From: Candidatus Pelagibacter sp.
GTDB taxonomy: Bacteria; Pseudomonadota; Alphaproteobacteria; Pelagibacterales; Pelagibacteraceae
DNA: 6,261 bases
Assembly (NCBI GenBank): GCA_002692475.1
Contig: NZKC01000065.1
Location: 1-6,261 of the forward strand
Reading direction: 5' to 3'
Shown here: one piece after another, positions 1-6,109 of the stretch
How the letters are laid out: each line of letters opens with the position of its first letter
Numbering within the stretch: position 1 is the stretch's first letter
Made by a program: the position numbers and the translations under genes
The notes under the pieces: generated by a model
What the model saw: only the letters and a program-made list of their open reading frames with translations
The model's database searches: none
Told to the model about the DNA's origin: nothing

Positions 1-191
1 CAATTAAAGGTAATTTCAATAATAAACATAAAATTTTTCAAGTCAGAAATAATCTTAATAAAATGGGTGTAGTAATTGAATATTTTGAATTAAGAAATAA
101 AAATACTTTATCTAAAAAATTTAATAAACGAAATTTTAAATTATTTATTGCATTTTATGTGAACAAAGTAAGATTAATTGATAATATTTAA
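1..191 (+). CDS. panC: Pantoate--beta-alanine ligase (pantothenate synthetase), 3' end only
   Basis: The 5' end lies outside the window. The open frame begins at position 3 and runs 62 codons to a TAA at 189-191. The visible peptide matches the C-terminal subdomain of PanC. A strand reading IEYFELRNKNTL (about visible residues 25-36) corresponds to the family's D/E-Y-x-E-x-R-x-x-x-T-L segment. The final KVRLIDNI corresponds to the family's usual ending (K/T-RLIDN). PanC is the cytosolic enzyme that uses ATP to join pantoate and beta-alanine into pantothenate, the precursor of coenzyme A. The ATP-binding HIGH-type motif and active-site residues are upstream and cannot be checked. The stop codon directly abuts the convergent mgtE stop, with no intergenic base and no visible hairpin terminator. 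The identification rests on the last 40 residues only. Confidence 0.8.
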   Translation, partial: IKGNFNNKHKIFQVRNNLNKMGVVIEYFELRNKNTLSKKFNKRNFKLFIAFYVNKVRLIDNI

Positions 192-1571
192 TCAACCATA
201 AAAGAAGTAGGCGCCAATACCTAAAAAAGATAGAAAACCAATAACGTCGGTAATTGTAGTTACAAAAACACTAGATGCGATAGCTGGATCTATATTAAAT
301 TTTTTTAATGTAATTGGAACAAGAATCCCAAAAAGACCCGCTACAATCATATTTAGAACCATTGATATAGATATTATAAATGATAACTGAATATCATTGA
401 ACCAAAGCTGAACTATTATTGCACTAATTATAGCAAATATTATACCATTTAAAATTCCTATCAAAAATTCTTTTAATATATTTTGAGTAAAATTATTTTT
501 AGTCAATTCATTTGTAGCTATAGTCCGAATTGTAACTGCCAAAGTTTGCATACCTGCATTACCACCCATCGAAGCAACAATAGGCATTAAAAAAGCTAAA
601 GCAACCATCTGCTCAATGGTAGCACCAAAAATACTTATAACCCATGTGGCTAGGAATGCTGTAAATAAATTCAATAAAAGCCAATTGAATCTTCTTTTAG
701 TTTTTTTTAAAACACCATCAGTAATTTCTTCATCACCTACACCCGCTAATCGTAAGGCATCTTCTTCAGCTTCTTCTTTTAAAACTGTTAAAACATCATC
801 ACTCGTAATCATTCCGACCAATTTATTATTTTTATCTACAACGCAAGCTGAATTAAGATTATAATTTTCAAATAAATGTCCAACCTCTTCTCTATCCATA
901 TCAACTGGTATTGAAAGTTGCGATTCATTCATTATTGAATTCATTTTTGCATCTCTTGATGTTCTAAGAACCTTTGACGATGGGACTGTACCAATTGGTT
1001 TAAATTCATTATCTACAACAAATATTTCTAAAAATTCCTCTGGTAAATCTTTATTCTCTCTTAAATAATCTATTGTTTGTCCTACAGACCAGTTACTTGG
1101 TATAGCTGTAAATTCTCTCTGCATAATTCTTGCCGCAGAATCTTCGGGGTAGCTTAAGCTTTCTAACAATACAAATCTATCTTTAGGAGGTAGAGAGCTT
1201 AAAATTTCATTCTTATTTTCGTCATTAAGATTTTCAATAATTTTTATAGAGTCATCAGATTCTAAATTCTTAAGTATATAAACAATAGAGTCTGTAGATA
1301 AGTACTTTATAATCTCTGTTTGAATTGACTCATTAAGCTCAACAAATACTTGTGGATCTATTCGAAAATTATTTAATTTGATTAAATTTTCCCTATCAGA
1401 TTCATTCAAATGTTCTATAATATCTGCTGCATCTGAAGGGTGCATTTCTCTAAAAGAATTTGAAATGAAATCAGCATCATTATTAGATATTTTATCTGTA
1501 ACAACTTTTATAAATTCTTTATTAAATTCAAAGTTAACTTTTTTGTCCTTTATTTTTTTTACTAAAGTCAT
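192..1571 (-). CDS. mgtE: Magnesium transporter MgtE
   Basis: This is an inner-membrane Mg2+-selective channel of 459 residues, the normal family length, so it looks complete. The domains appear in canonical order. An acidic helical N domain (about 20-135) contains HPSDAADIIEHL at 44-55. Two CBS domains follow (about 140-200 and 205-265), then a connecting helix rich in Glu and Arg/Lys (265-294), and about five membrane segments near 297-315, 321-345, 368-390, 396-420 and 434-457. Hallmark pore sequences are present: MPIVASMGGNAGMQT at 329-343, and NIDPAIASS at 427-433, whose Asp429 matches the conserved Asp of the ion pathway. In this family the cytosolic domains sense Mg2+ and close the pore when it is abundant. 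The ATG at 1571 is preceded only by a weak GGGCG. The nearby upstream ATG is out of frame, so this start is kept. The gene diverges from lipB and is probably monocistronic. Confidence 0.96.
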   Translation of the reverse strand: MTLVKKIKDKKVNFEFNKEFIKVVTDKISNNDADFISNSFREMHPSDAADIIEHLNESDRENLIKLNNFRIDPQVFVELNESIQTEIIKYLSTDSIVYILKNLESDDSIKIIENLNDENKNEILSSLPPKDRFVLLESLSYPEDSAARIMQREFTAIPSNWSVGQTIDYLRENKDLPEEFLEIFVVDNEFKPIGTVPSSKVLRTSRDAKMNSIMNESQLSIPVDMDREEVGHLFENYNLNSACVVDKNNKLVGMITSDDVLTVLKEEAEEDALRLAGVGDEEITDGVLKKTKRRFNWLLLNLFTAFLATWVISIFGATIEQMVALAFLMPIVASMGGNAGMQTLAVTIRTIATNELTKNNFTQNILKEFLIGILNGIIFAIISAIIVQLWFNDIQLSFIISISMVLNMIVAGLFGILVPITLKKFNIDPAIASSVFVTTITDVIGFLSFLGIGAYFFYG

Positions 1572-1633
1572 AAATTACGCCCATAATTTTATAAGCACTA
1601 TTAATACATAATAAATATAATACAATTTAATAA
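1572..1633. promoter_or_regulatory. Divergent mgtE/lipB intergenic promoter region
   Basis: These 62 bp must carry the start signals for both divergent genes unless promoters lie inside the coding regions. On the + strand there is a perfect TATAAT at 1616-1621, without a recognisable -35 box at normal spacing. If used, transcription would begin about 6 nt before the lipB ATG, making a nearly leaderless mRNA. That fits the lack of any Shine-Dalgarno there. On the - strand, candidates for mgtE are weak: TATAAA at 1588-1593 with no -35, or TTGTAT at 1620-1625 with AATAGT 17 nt further on. The spacer is too short and too AT-rich for a Mg2+ riboswitch, and I see no operator-like inverted repeat. 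Confidence 0.35.
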
Positions 1634-2248
1634 ATGAATATTGAGATCAAAATATCAAAAAAGCCCATAGAATATAACAAAGCTATAAAATACCTAGAGG
1701 CGAGATTAGATAAAATAAAAGAAGGAAAAGCCAAAGAGCTTATATGGATTTTAGAACATAATGATATCTATACAGCAGGTTCCAGCTATAAAGATGATGA
1801 AATATTAGATAAAAAAATTAAACTTATTAAGACAAATCGTGGTGGTAAAATAACATGGCATGGCCCAGGTCAAATTATTTTCTACTTTCTAATAGATCTA
1901 ACTAAAAGAAACAAAGATATAAGAAATTTTTTAACAGTCATTGAAAGCTCTATAATAAAATCACTTAAAGAATATAATATAAGTACTTTTTCAGATAGAA
2001 AGAATATCGGTATATGGATAAAAAAAAGAAATAGTACAAAAAAAATTGCAGCGATAGGTATTAGAGTAAAAAAATGGATTGCTTATCATGGATTCTCTTT
2101 AAATATTAATAACGATATAGAAAAATATAAAAAAATTATACCGTGTGGTATTAGAAATAAAGGTGTCACAAACCTTAAACTGGTTAAAGATTTAAATTAT
2201 AAGTATTTAAAAAAAAAAATAGTTAAAAATTTACTTAAAAATCTTTAA
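1634..2248 (+). CDS. lipB: Octanoyltransferase LipB (lipoyl(octanoyl) transferase)
   Basis: This cytosolic enzyme moves the octanoyl group from octanoyl-acyl carrier protein to a lysine of lipoyl domains (for example in the 2-oxoacid dehydrogenase and glycine cleavage complexes). LipA then inserts sulfur to make lipoate. At 204 residues it has the usual family length. Visible signatures are the substrate-pocket motif [13 protein letters not shown] at 68-80, KIAAIGIR at 137-144 with the presumed catalytic Lys137, the HGFSLNIN segment at 152-159, and IIPCGI at 168-173 with the acyl-accepting Cys171. GVTNL follows at 177-181. The ATG at 1634 has no Shine-Dalgarno, but the N-terminal length is normal. 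An 11-A tract at 2209-2219 encodes part of the Lys-rich C-terminal tail. The last 14 nt overlap the end of the convergent rluC gene. No lipA is visible in the window. Confidence 0.96.
   Translation: MNIEIKISKKPIEYNKAIKYLEARLDKIKEGKAKELIWILEHNDIYTAGSSYKDDEILDKKIKLIKTNRGGKITWHGPGQIIFYFLIDLTKRNKDIRNFLTVIESSIIKSLKEYNISTFSDRKNIGIWIKKRNSTKKIAAIGIRVKKWIAYHGFSLNINNDIEKYKKIIPCGIRNKGVTNLKLVKDLNYKYLKKKIVKNLLKNL
2209..2219 (+). repeat. A11 homopolymer tract within lipB
   Basis: Eleven consecutive A residues encode the end of Leu192, Lys193-Lys195 and the first base of Ile196 of LipB. It is the longest homopolymer I saw in the window. Gain of one A would give three Lys codons, Asn, Ser and then TAA. Loss of one A would give three Lys codons and then TAG. 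Either change removes roughly the last 8-9 residues. On the opposite strand it reads as a T11 tract 15 nt beyond the rluC stop codon. Confidence 0.9.
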
Positions 2249-3152
2249 ATTTTAATCTTTTTGTTTTTAAGAGACTTTTGAAATAGTTTGGTAATAAAGC
2301 TGTATACTTATATTTACTATCATTAATAATAAACTTTAATTGATATGAGTGAAGCATTAAATTCTTATTAATAGATTTTAGATTATTTGTTAAAAAATAT
2401 TTATTATCTCCAAAAATTGGGTTACCTAATTCTAACAATTGTTTTCTTAACTGGTGTTTTCTACCAGTAATAGGCTTCATTTCTACTAAAGTGCTAATTG
2501 AATTTTTATCCAAAACCTTAAAAAAAGTTTTAGCTTTTTCAATTATTTTTTTACCATTTTCATATCTAATTAAATCTCCTTCGATTGAACCTTTATCCTT
2601 ACTAATTTCACCATGACAAATTGCTAAATAAGTTTTGTGAACTTTTCTTAATCTAAACAATGAAGTTAACAATTGAGCAGATGATCGATTTTTTGCAATC
2701 AAAAAAACTCCTGAGGTATCTTTATCAAGTCTATGTACAGTGTATGGTCTAGTATTTTCAAAAATTTCACTTTTGGCAAATATATCAATTAAATTTTTTT
2801 TAGACTTTGTGCCTCCTTGAACAGATATACCAGCTTCCTTATTAACAACGATGAAATCATCATTATTATCAATAATTAAATTTTCATTTGATTTGATCAC
2901 ATCCTTTGATGGTTCAAATTTGATAGTTTTTTTTGTTGTTACATTATCTTTAATTTCTAAATTAAATATTTCAATAATATCGTTGTGTTTAACTTTATGT
3001 GAACTTTTTACTTTTTTTTTATTAATCTTAATCTTGCCAATTCTTAAATTTTTTTCAATTAGACCCTGGGGTATTTTTTTAAAGTTATGTCTTATCCACC
3101 TATCAATACGTGCATTATCAAATGACCTATCCACAGTGAAGTTTTTCTTCAT
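2235..3152 (-). CDS. rluC: RluC-type 23S rRNA pseudouridine synthase (RluA family)
   Basis: This enzyme isomerises specific uridines in RNA to pseudouridine; characterised RluC modifies three sites in 23S rRNA. The 305 residues divide into an N-terminal S4 RNA-binding domain (about 12-62, with [14 protein letters not shown] at 36-49) and a catalytic domain. The catalytic part has [11 protein letters not shown] at 104-114, the family signature HRLDKDTSG at 140-148 with nucleophile Asp143, ITGRKHQLR at 228-236, and NPIFGDNKY at 244-252. The S4 sequence and the V-Q-GG motif resemble RluC rather than RluD, which usually has H-P-G there. The exact rRNA targets are inferred. The gene begins 12 nt after the rplQ stop and has no Shine-Dalgarno, so it is probably the last gene of the alpha operon transcript. 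Its 3' end overlaps lipB by 14 nt. The RluA-family call is secure; the RluC subgroup is less so. Confidence 0.92.
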   Translation of the reverse strand: MKKNFTVDRSFDNARIDRWIRHNFKKIPQGLIEKNLRIGKIKINKKKVKSSHKVKHNDIIEIFNLEIKDNVTTKKTIKFEPSKDVIKSNENLIIDNNDDFIVVNKEAGISVQGGTKSKKNLIDIFAKSEIFENTRPYTVHRLDKDTSGVFLIAKNRSSAQLLTSLFRLRKVHKTYLAICHGEISKDKGSIEGDLIRYENGKKIIEKAKTFFKVLDKNSISTLVEMKPITGRKHQLRKQLLELGNPIFGDNKYFLTNNLKSINKNLMLHSYQLKFIINDSKYKYTALLPNYFKSLLKTKRLKFKDF

Positions 3153-3164
3153 TTTGTAGTTAAA

Positions 3165-3626
3165 TTACGCTGATTTTTTTTTCTTGTCTTCTTTTTCTAC
3201 TTTTGGAGGAGTCTTTTCTGAAGTTTTAGATGTATCCTTTTTTTTAATATCTACTTTTTTGGCTTGGATATCTCTATCTACAAATTCAATAACAGCCATG
3301 GGTGCATTATCACCATATCTAAAACCAGCTTTTATTATTCTTGTATAGCCGCCTTTTCTATTTTCGTATCTTTTTGATAGAGTTTTAACAACTTTATTCG
3401 TTGATTTTGAGTCCTGTAGTTTTGAAAATAATGTTTTTTTATTTTGTAAAGTTTCCTTTTTCCCAAGAGTTATTATTTTATCTGCTTGTGGCTTTAAAAC
3501 TTTTGCTTTTGGTAATGTAGTAGTTATTTGCTCATATTTTATTAATGAATTTAGCATATTTTTTATCAAAGCTTTTCTATGCTCAGATGTTCTATTTAGT
3601 TTTCTGTAGCCAAATTTATGTCTCAT
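3165..3626 (-). CDS. rplQ: 50S ribosomal protein L17
   Basis: This is a component of the large ribosomal subunit that sits near the polypeptide exit side. The 153-residue product opens with the diagnostic [31 protein letters not shown] at 36-46, [20 protein letters not shown] at 92-111 and IEFVDRD at 113-119 follow, all in the order expected for L17. The conserved core ends near residue 119. A Lys/Glu/Thr-rich tail of about 34 residues follows, which makes the protein longer than the 127-residue E. coli L17. Its ATG shares one base with the rpoA stop (TAATG). A purine-rich GGAAGAAG at 3634-3641 lies 7 nt upstream of the ATG, inside rpoA. Translation is therefore probably coupled to rpoA, as in the classical alpha operon, where rplQ also follows rpoA. 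Confidence 0.98.
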   Translation of the reverse strand: MRHKFGYRKLNRTSEHRKALIKNMLNSLIKYEQITTTLPKAKVLKPQADKIITLGKKETLQNKKTLFSKLQDSKSTNKVVKTLSKRYENRKGGYTRIIKAGFRYGDNAPMAVIEFVDRDIQAKKVDIKKKDTSKTSEKTPPKVEKEDKKKKSA

Positions 3627-4654
3627 TAGATGGCTTCTTCCAACTTTTTAGATAATTCAGCAATATTATCTGGTGGCCAATTTGGTATTTCCATACCCAA
3701 ATATAATGACATTCCAGTTAATACCTCTTTAATTTCATTTAAAGATTTTCTACCAAAATTTGGTGTTCTTAGCATTTCACCTTCTGACTTTTGAACTAAA
3801 TCGCCTATATAGATTATATTATCATTTTTAAGACAATTCATTGATCTCACAGAAAGTTCCAGCTCATCAACCTTTCTTAAAAGATTTTTATTAAATTCAG
3901 GTTCTGTTGGTTGTTCTTTCGTTATAACTTCTTTTGGTTCATCGAAATTTACAAACATACCTAATTGATCTTGAAAAATTCGTGCAGCATAAGCAACGGC
4001 ATCTTCGGCTGAAATTGATCCATTTGTTTCAACTTCCATAGTAAGTTTATCGTAGTCTAGGGCTTTACCTTCCCTTGCTGTACTTATTGAATAAGATACT
4101 TTTTTTACAGGGCTAAATAATGAGTCTATAGCAATTAATCCTAGTGGTGGTTCATCGGGTTTATTTAAATCAGCTGATACATAACCTTTTCCAGTACCGA
4201 CATTCATCTCCATGTGGAAATTAGTATTTTCGTCTAAGTTACATATTACTAGATTGGGGTTCAAAATTTCTATATCAGAAATTGGAGTTATGTCTGAAGC
4301 TTTAATCTCACCAGGGCCTTTTGCATCTAAAACTAATTTTTTTGTTCCTTCTGCAGAACTTTTAAGTGCTAATGATTTTATATTTAAAACTATATCTGTA
4401 ACATCCTCCCTAACACCCTTAATAGACGTAAATTCATGCAAAACCCCATCAATCTGTACTGAAGTTACTGCTGCACCTCTAATTGACGACAATAAAATTC
4501 GTCTCAATGAATTTCCTAAAGTTAATCCATAACCTTTTTCTAAAGGTTCTGCTGTAATTTTAGCTATAGTCTTATCATCACTTAATTTAACATCCAGCTT
4601 AGCTGGTTTAATTAATGATTTCCAGTTTTTAACATTAACTTCAAGGTTGTCCAT
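3626..4654 (-). CDS. rpoA: DNA-directed RNA polymerase subunit alpha
   Basis: The alpha subunit dimerises to nucleate assembly of core RNA polymerase and contacts promoter UP elements and activators. At 342 residues it is complete and near the alphaproteobacterial norm. The N-terminal domain (about 1-237) shows [19 protein letters not shown] at 39-57, [15 protein letters not shown] at 71-85 and [16 protein letters not shown] at 216-231. An acidic linker (about 238-256) leads to the C-terminal domain (257-342). That domain keeps the residues that bind DNA in E. coli alpha: Arg270, Asn273, Cys274, Gly301, Lys303, Ser304 and Glu307. It ends in the usual [10 protein letters not shown] segment. 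Promoter UP-element recognition should therefore be intact. The start codon follows the rpsK stop with no gap (TAAATG) and has the strongest Shine-Dalgarno in the window. No rpsD precedes it, as is usual in Alphaproteobacteria. Confidence 0.99.
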   Translation of the reverse strand: MDNLEVNVKNWKSLIKPAKLDVKLSDDKTIAKITAEPLEKGYGLTLGNSLRRILLSSIRGAAVTSVQIDGVLHEFTSIKGVREDVTDIVLNIKSLALKSSAEGTKKLVLDAKGPGEIKASDITPISDIEILNPNLVICNLDENTNFHMEMNVGTGKGYVSADLNKPDEPPLGLIAIDSLFSPVKKVSYSISTAREGKALDYDKLTMEVETNGSISAEDAVAYAARIFQDQLGMFVNFDEPKEVITKEQPTEPEFNKNLLRKVDELELSVRSMNCLKNDNIIYIGDLVQKSEGEMLRTPNFGRKSLNEIKEVLTGMSLYLGMEIPNWPPDNIAELSKKLEEAI

Positions 4655-5101
4655 TTATACTCTCCTTTTTTTGGGTGGTCTTGTACCATTATGTGGCATT
4701 GGTGTTGTATCTTTTATTGATAAAATTTTAAAACCTCTGGCTTGTAAAGCTCTTAAAGCTGTTTCTCTACCTGATCCAGGTCCTTTAACTTCAACAGTAA
4801 GTGTTTTCATTCCATATTCTTGTGCTTTAGATGCGGCAGAGTCAGCAGCCACTTGAGCAGCGTAAGGAGTTGATTTTCTAGAACCTTTGAAACCTTTTTG
4901 TCCTGCTGATGCCCATGAAATTACATTTCCATTAGTATCTGCAATTGAAATAATTGTATTATTAAATGTTGATAAAACATAGGCTGTACCATTTAAAATA
5001 TTTTTCTTACTCTTCTTTTTTTTTGAATAGGAACTTTTTTTAGATGATTTTATCTCTTTATTTTCATCAGAAGTATTATTGTCTGTTTTTTTTGTATTCA
5101 T
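4655..5101 (-). CDS. rpsK: 30S ribosomal protein S11
   Basis: This is a small-subunit platform protein near the 3' end of 16S rRNA and the mRNA exit path. The product is 148 residues. The conserved body starts near residue 37 ([17 protein letters not shown]) and continues through [17 protein letters not shown] at 70-86, VKGPGSGRE at 105-113, and the C-terminal [13 protein letters not shown], which is almost invariant in the family. Before this body is a Lys/Ser/Asn-rich segment of about 36 residues, roughly 19 longer than the equivalent region of the 129-residue E. coli protein. The ATG at 5101 is the only candidate that gives a full-length body: no Met lies between it and residue 98. A purine-rich GAAGAAG at 5109-5115, 7 nt upstream, may act as a weak ribosome binding site. 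The gene starts 4 nt after the rpsM stop and ends directly at the rpoA ATG. Confidence 0.98.
   Translation of the reverse strand: MNTKKTDNNTSDENKEIKSSKKSSYSKKKKSKKNILNGTAYVLSTFNNTIISIADTNGNVISWASAGQKGFKGSRKSTPYAAQVAADSAASKAQEYGMKTLTVEVKGPGSGRETALRALQARGFKILSIKDTTPMPHNGTRPPKKRRV
4661..4666 (-). promoter_or_regulatory. Strong Shine-Dalgarno for rpoA
   Basis: AGGAGA on the - strand lies 6 nt before the rpoA ATG, inside the last codons of rpsK. It is the only near-consensus, well-spaced ribosome binding site I found in the window; the other genes have weak sites or none. It supports ATG at 4654 as the start. It also suggests that RNA polymerase alpha is translated independently of the stop/start contact with rpsK. 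Confidence 0.8.
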
Positions 5102-5105
5102 TTTA

Positions 5106-5489
5106 TTACTTCTTCAATGGTGTGAGTTTTTTACCAGCAATAGCTATGGCTTTACCTTTTCTAGTTCTAGCGTTGCATCTTGTTCTTTGACCCCTTACAG
5201 GAAGTTTCTTTCTATGGCGTGAACCTCTATAGCACGCTAAATCAATTAATCTTTTAATATTAAGTGATAGTTCTCTTCTTAAATCACCTTCAACAGTAAA
5301 ATTCTTATCAATATACTCTCTAATTTTTAAAATTTGATCGTCTGTTAATTCATTAACTCTTTTGGCTTTCGGTATATCTAATTCTTTACAGATTTGCTTA
5401 GAGAACCTGTCACCAATACCATGAATGTATGTTAGTCCAACTTGAACAATTTTGTTTTGTGGAATATTTACACCTGCTATACGAGCCAT
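5106..5489 (-). CDS. rpsM: 30S ribosomal protein S13
   Basis: This small-subunit head protein contacts 16S rRNA, the P-site tRNA and bridges to the large subunit. The 127-residue product has the expected start [13 protein letters not shown], followed by [16 protein letters not shown] at 19-34. The central helices carry [23 protein letters not shown] at 67-89. The basic tail has [22 protein letters not shown] at 91-112 and AIAGKK at 116-121. Length and order match alphaproteobacterial S13. It is the first gene after the 56-bp spacer that follows adk, and its ATG lies about 18 nt downstream of the likely transcription start. I see no Shine-Dalgarno in that short leader. No rpmJ or infA lies between adk and rpsM, unlike the enterobacterial arrangement around secY, rpmJ and rpsM. 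Confidence 0.99.
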   Translation of the reverse strand: MARIAGVNIPQNKIVQVGLTYIHGIGDRFSKQICKELDIPKAKRVNELTDDQILKIREYIDKNFTVEGDLRRELSLNIKRLIDLACYRGSRHRKKLPVRGQRTRCNARTRKGKAIAIAGKKLTPLKK

Positions 5490-5513
5490 ATATTTTGTGA
5501 TTAAATTTAGCCT

Positions 5514-5541
5514 TTTATATAAGAAGTTGTTTTAAAGTCAA
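5514..5541 (-). promoter_or_regulatory. Probable alpha-operon promoter upstream of rpsM
   Basis: On the - strand, TTGACT (5536-5541) and TATAAA (5514-5519) are separated by 16 nt. Each hexamer matches the sigma-70 consensus at 5 of 6 positions. The -35 box begins 4 nt beyond the adk stop codon, and transcription would start near 5507, leaving a leader of about 18 nt before rpsM. It falls in the only spacer over 12 nt within the leftward gene train, where an independent alpha-operon start would be expected. In a sequence this AT-rich the -10 alone would mean little; the paired, correctly spaced -35 makes it more credible. Confidence 0.55.
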
Positions 5542-5545
5542 TGTC

Positions 5546-6106
5546 TTAAACATTAAGAATATGACCAATTTTACCTGTAATTTCATCAATTTCGAGACTT
5601 CCATCGATTTCATGAAAACCCTTATGTGAGGAATAAAAATCCAATACTGGTTTAGTTTCTTTCATATAGATATCATATCTTTTTAATATAGTAACAGAAT
5701 CATCGTCAGATCTTTTTTCTAAAATTTTTCTTTTCTCAATCCTTTTTATTATTGCATCCTTATCAACATTAAGAAAAAAAATGTGGTCTATAGATTGATT
5801 AGATTTTTTTAATAAAGCTTCTAGATTTTTAGCTTGATTTAGCGTTCTTGGATAACCATCAAAAATTAACTTATTTTTTTTTGGATCAAATATTATTTTT
5901 TCAAGAAGTTTATTAACAATTTCATCATCAACGAATTTTCCATTGTCCATAGAATCTATTATTTTTTTTCCTATTTCTGTATTATTATTAATTTCTTCTC
6001 TTAACATGTCTCCAGTGGATACTTGGAAACTATTTAACTTATCTACTAAAATTTTAGATTGAGTACCTTTGCCAGCTCCAGGAGGACCAAAGATAATTAT
6101 ATTCAC
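5546..6106 (-). CDS. adk: Adenylate kinase, short-LID form
   Basis: This cytosolic enzyme catalyses ATP + AMP = 2 ADP and balances adenylate energy charge. The 186-residue product has the P-loop GPPGAGKGT at 7-15, the AMP-binding STGDMLR at 30-36, the core strand and loop FDGYPRTLNQA at 82-92, and KRSDDD at 131-136. Between the Arg/Lys-rich helix (121-127) and the KRSDDD motif there are only a few residues. The large LID insertion of E. coli-type Adk is therefore absent, and so are the four Cys of zinc-binding LIDs. The start codon is GTG, 3 nt after the secY stop. It places Gly7 of the P-loop exactly where it lies in E. coli Adk, so this start is favoured. An SD-like GAGG overlaps the GTG and cannot serve it, so reinitiation after secY is likely. 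The secY-adk pairing is widely conserved. Confidence 0.97.
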   Translation of the reverse strand: MNIIIFGPPGAGKGTQSKILVDKLNSFQVSTGDMLREEINNNTEIGKKIIDSMDNGKFVDDEIVNKLLEKIIFDPKKNKLIFDGYPRTLNQAKNLEALLKKSNQSIDHIFFLNVDKDAIIKRIEKRKILEKRSDDDSVTILKRYDIYMKETKPVLDFYSSHKGFHEIDGSLEIDEITGKIGHILNV

Positions 6107-6109
6107 CTC

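Noticed and set aside
208..217. GGCGCC palindrome near the end of mgtE as a terminator stem for panC
   Set aside because: It is a 6-bp restriction-type palindrome with no loop and no following T-run, and it encodes part of the MgtE C-terminus.
616..864. Open frame of 82 codons on the + strand
   Set aside because: It lies wholly antisense to the mgtE membrane and CBS region, shows no family resemblance, and is explained by the composition of the real gene.
1583..1586. Upstream ATG for mgtE, just 5' of the chosen start
   Set aside because: It is 13 nt upstream and out of frame with the MgtE reading frame.
1378..1611. Open frame of 77 codons on the + strand running into the mgtE/lipB spacer
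   Set aside because: It is mostly antisense to the mgtE N domain, with no ribosome binding site and no recognisable protein.
1572..1633. Possible Mg2+-sensing riboswitch ahead of mgtE
   Set aside because: The whole spacer is 62 bp, is shared with a divergent gene, and shows no stable stem. A Mg2+ riboswitch needs a far longer structured leader.
2851..3159. Open frame of 102 codons on the + strand with hydrophobic content
   Set aside because: It is antisense to the S4 region of rluC. The hydrophobic look comes from complementing Lys/Asn-rich codons, not from a real membrane protein.
4212..4532. Open frame of 106 codons on the + strand
   Set aside because: It is antisense to the highly conserved rpoA N-terminal domain, with no start signals or homology visible.
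4647..4856. Open frame of 69 codons on the + strand with a hydrophobic start
   Set aside because: It is antisense to the conserved C-terminal half of rpsK, and its apparent signal-like start is the complement of the RPPKKRRV coding region.
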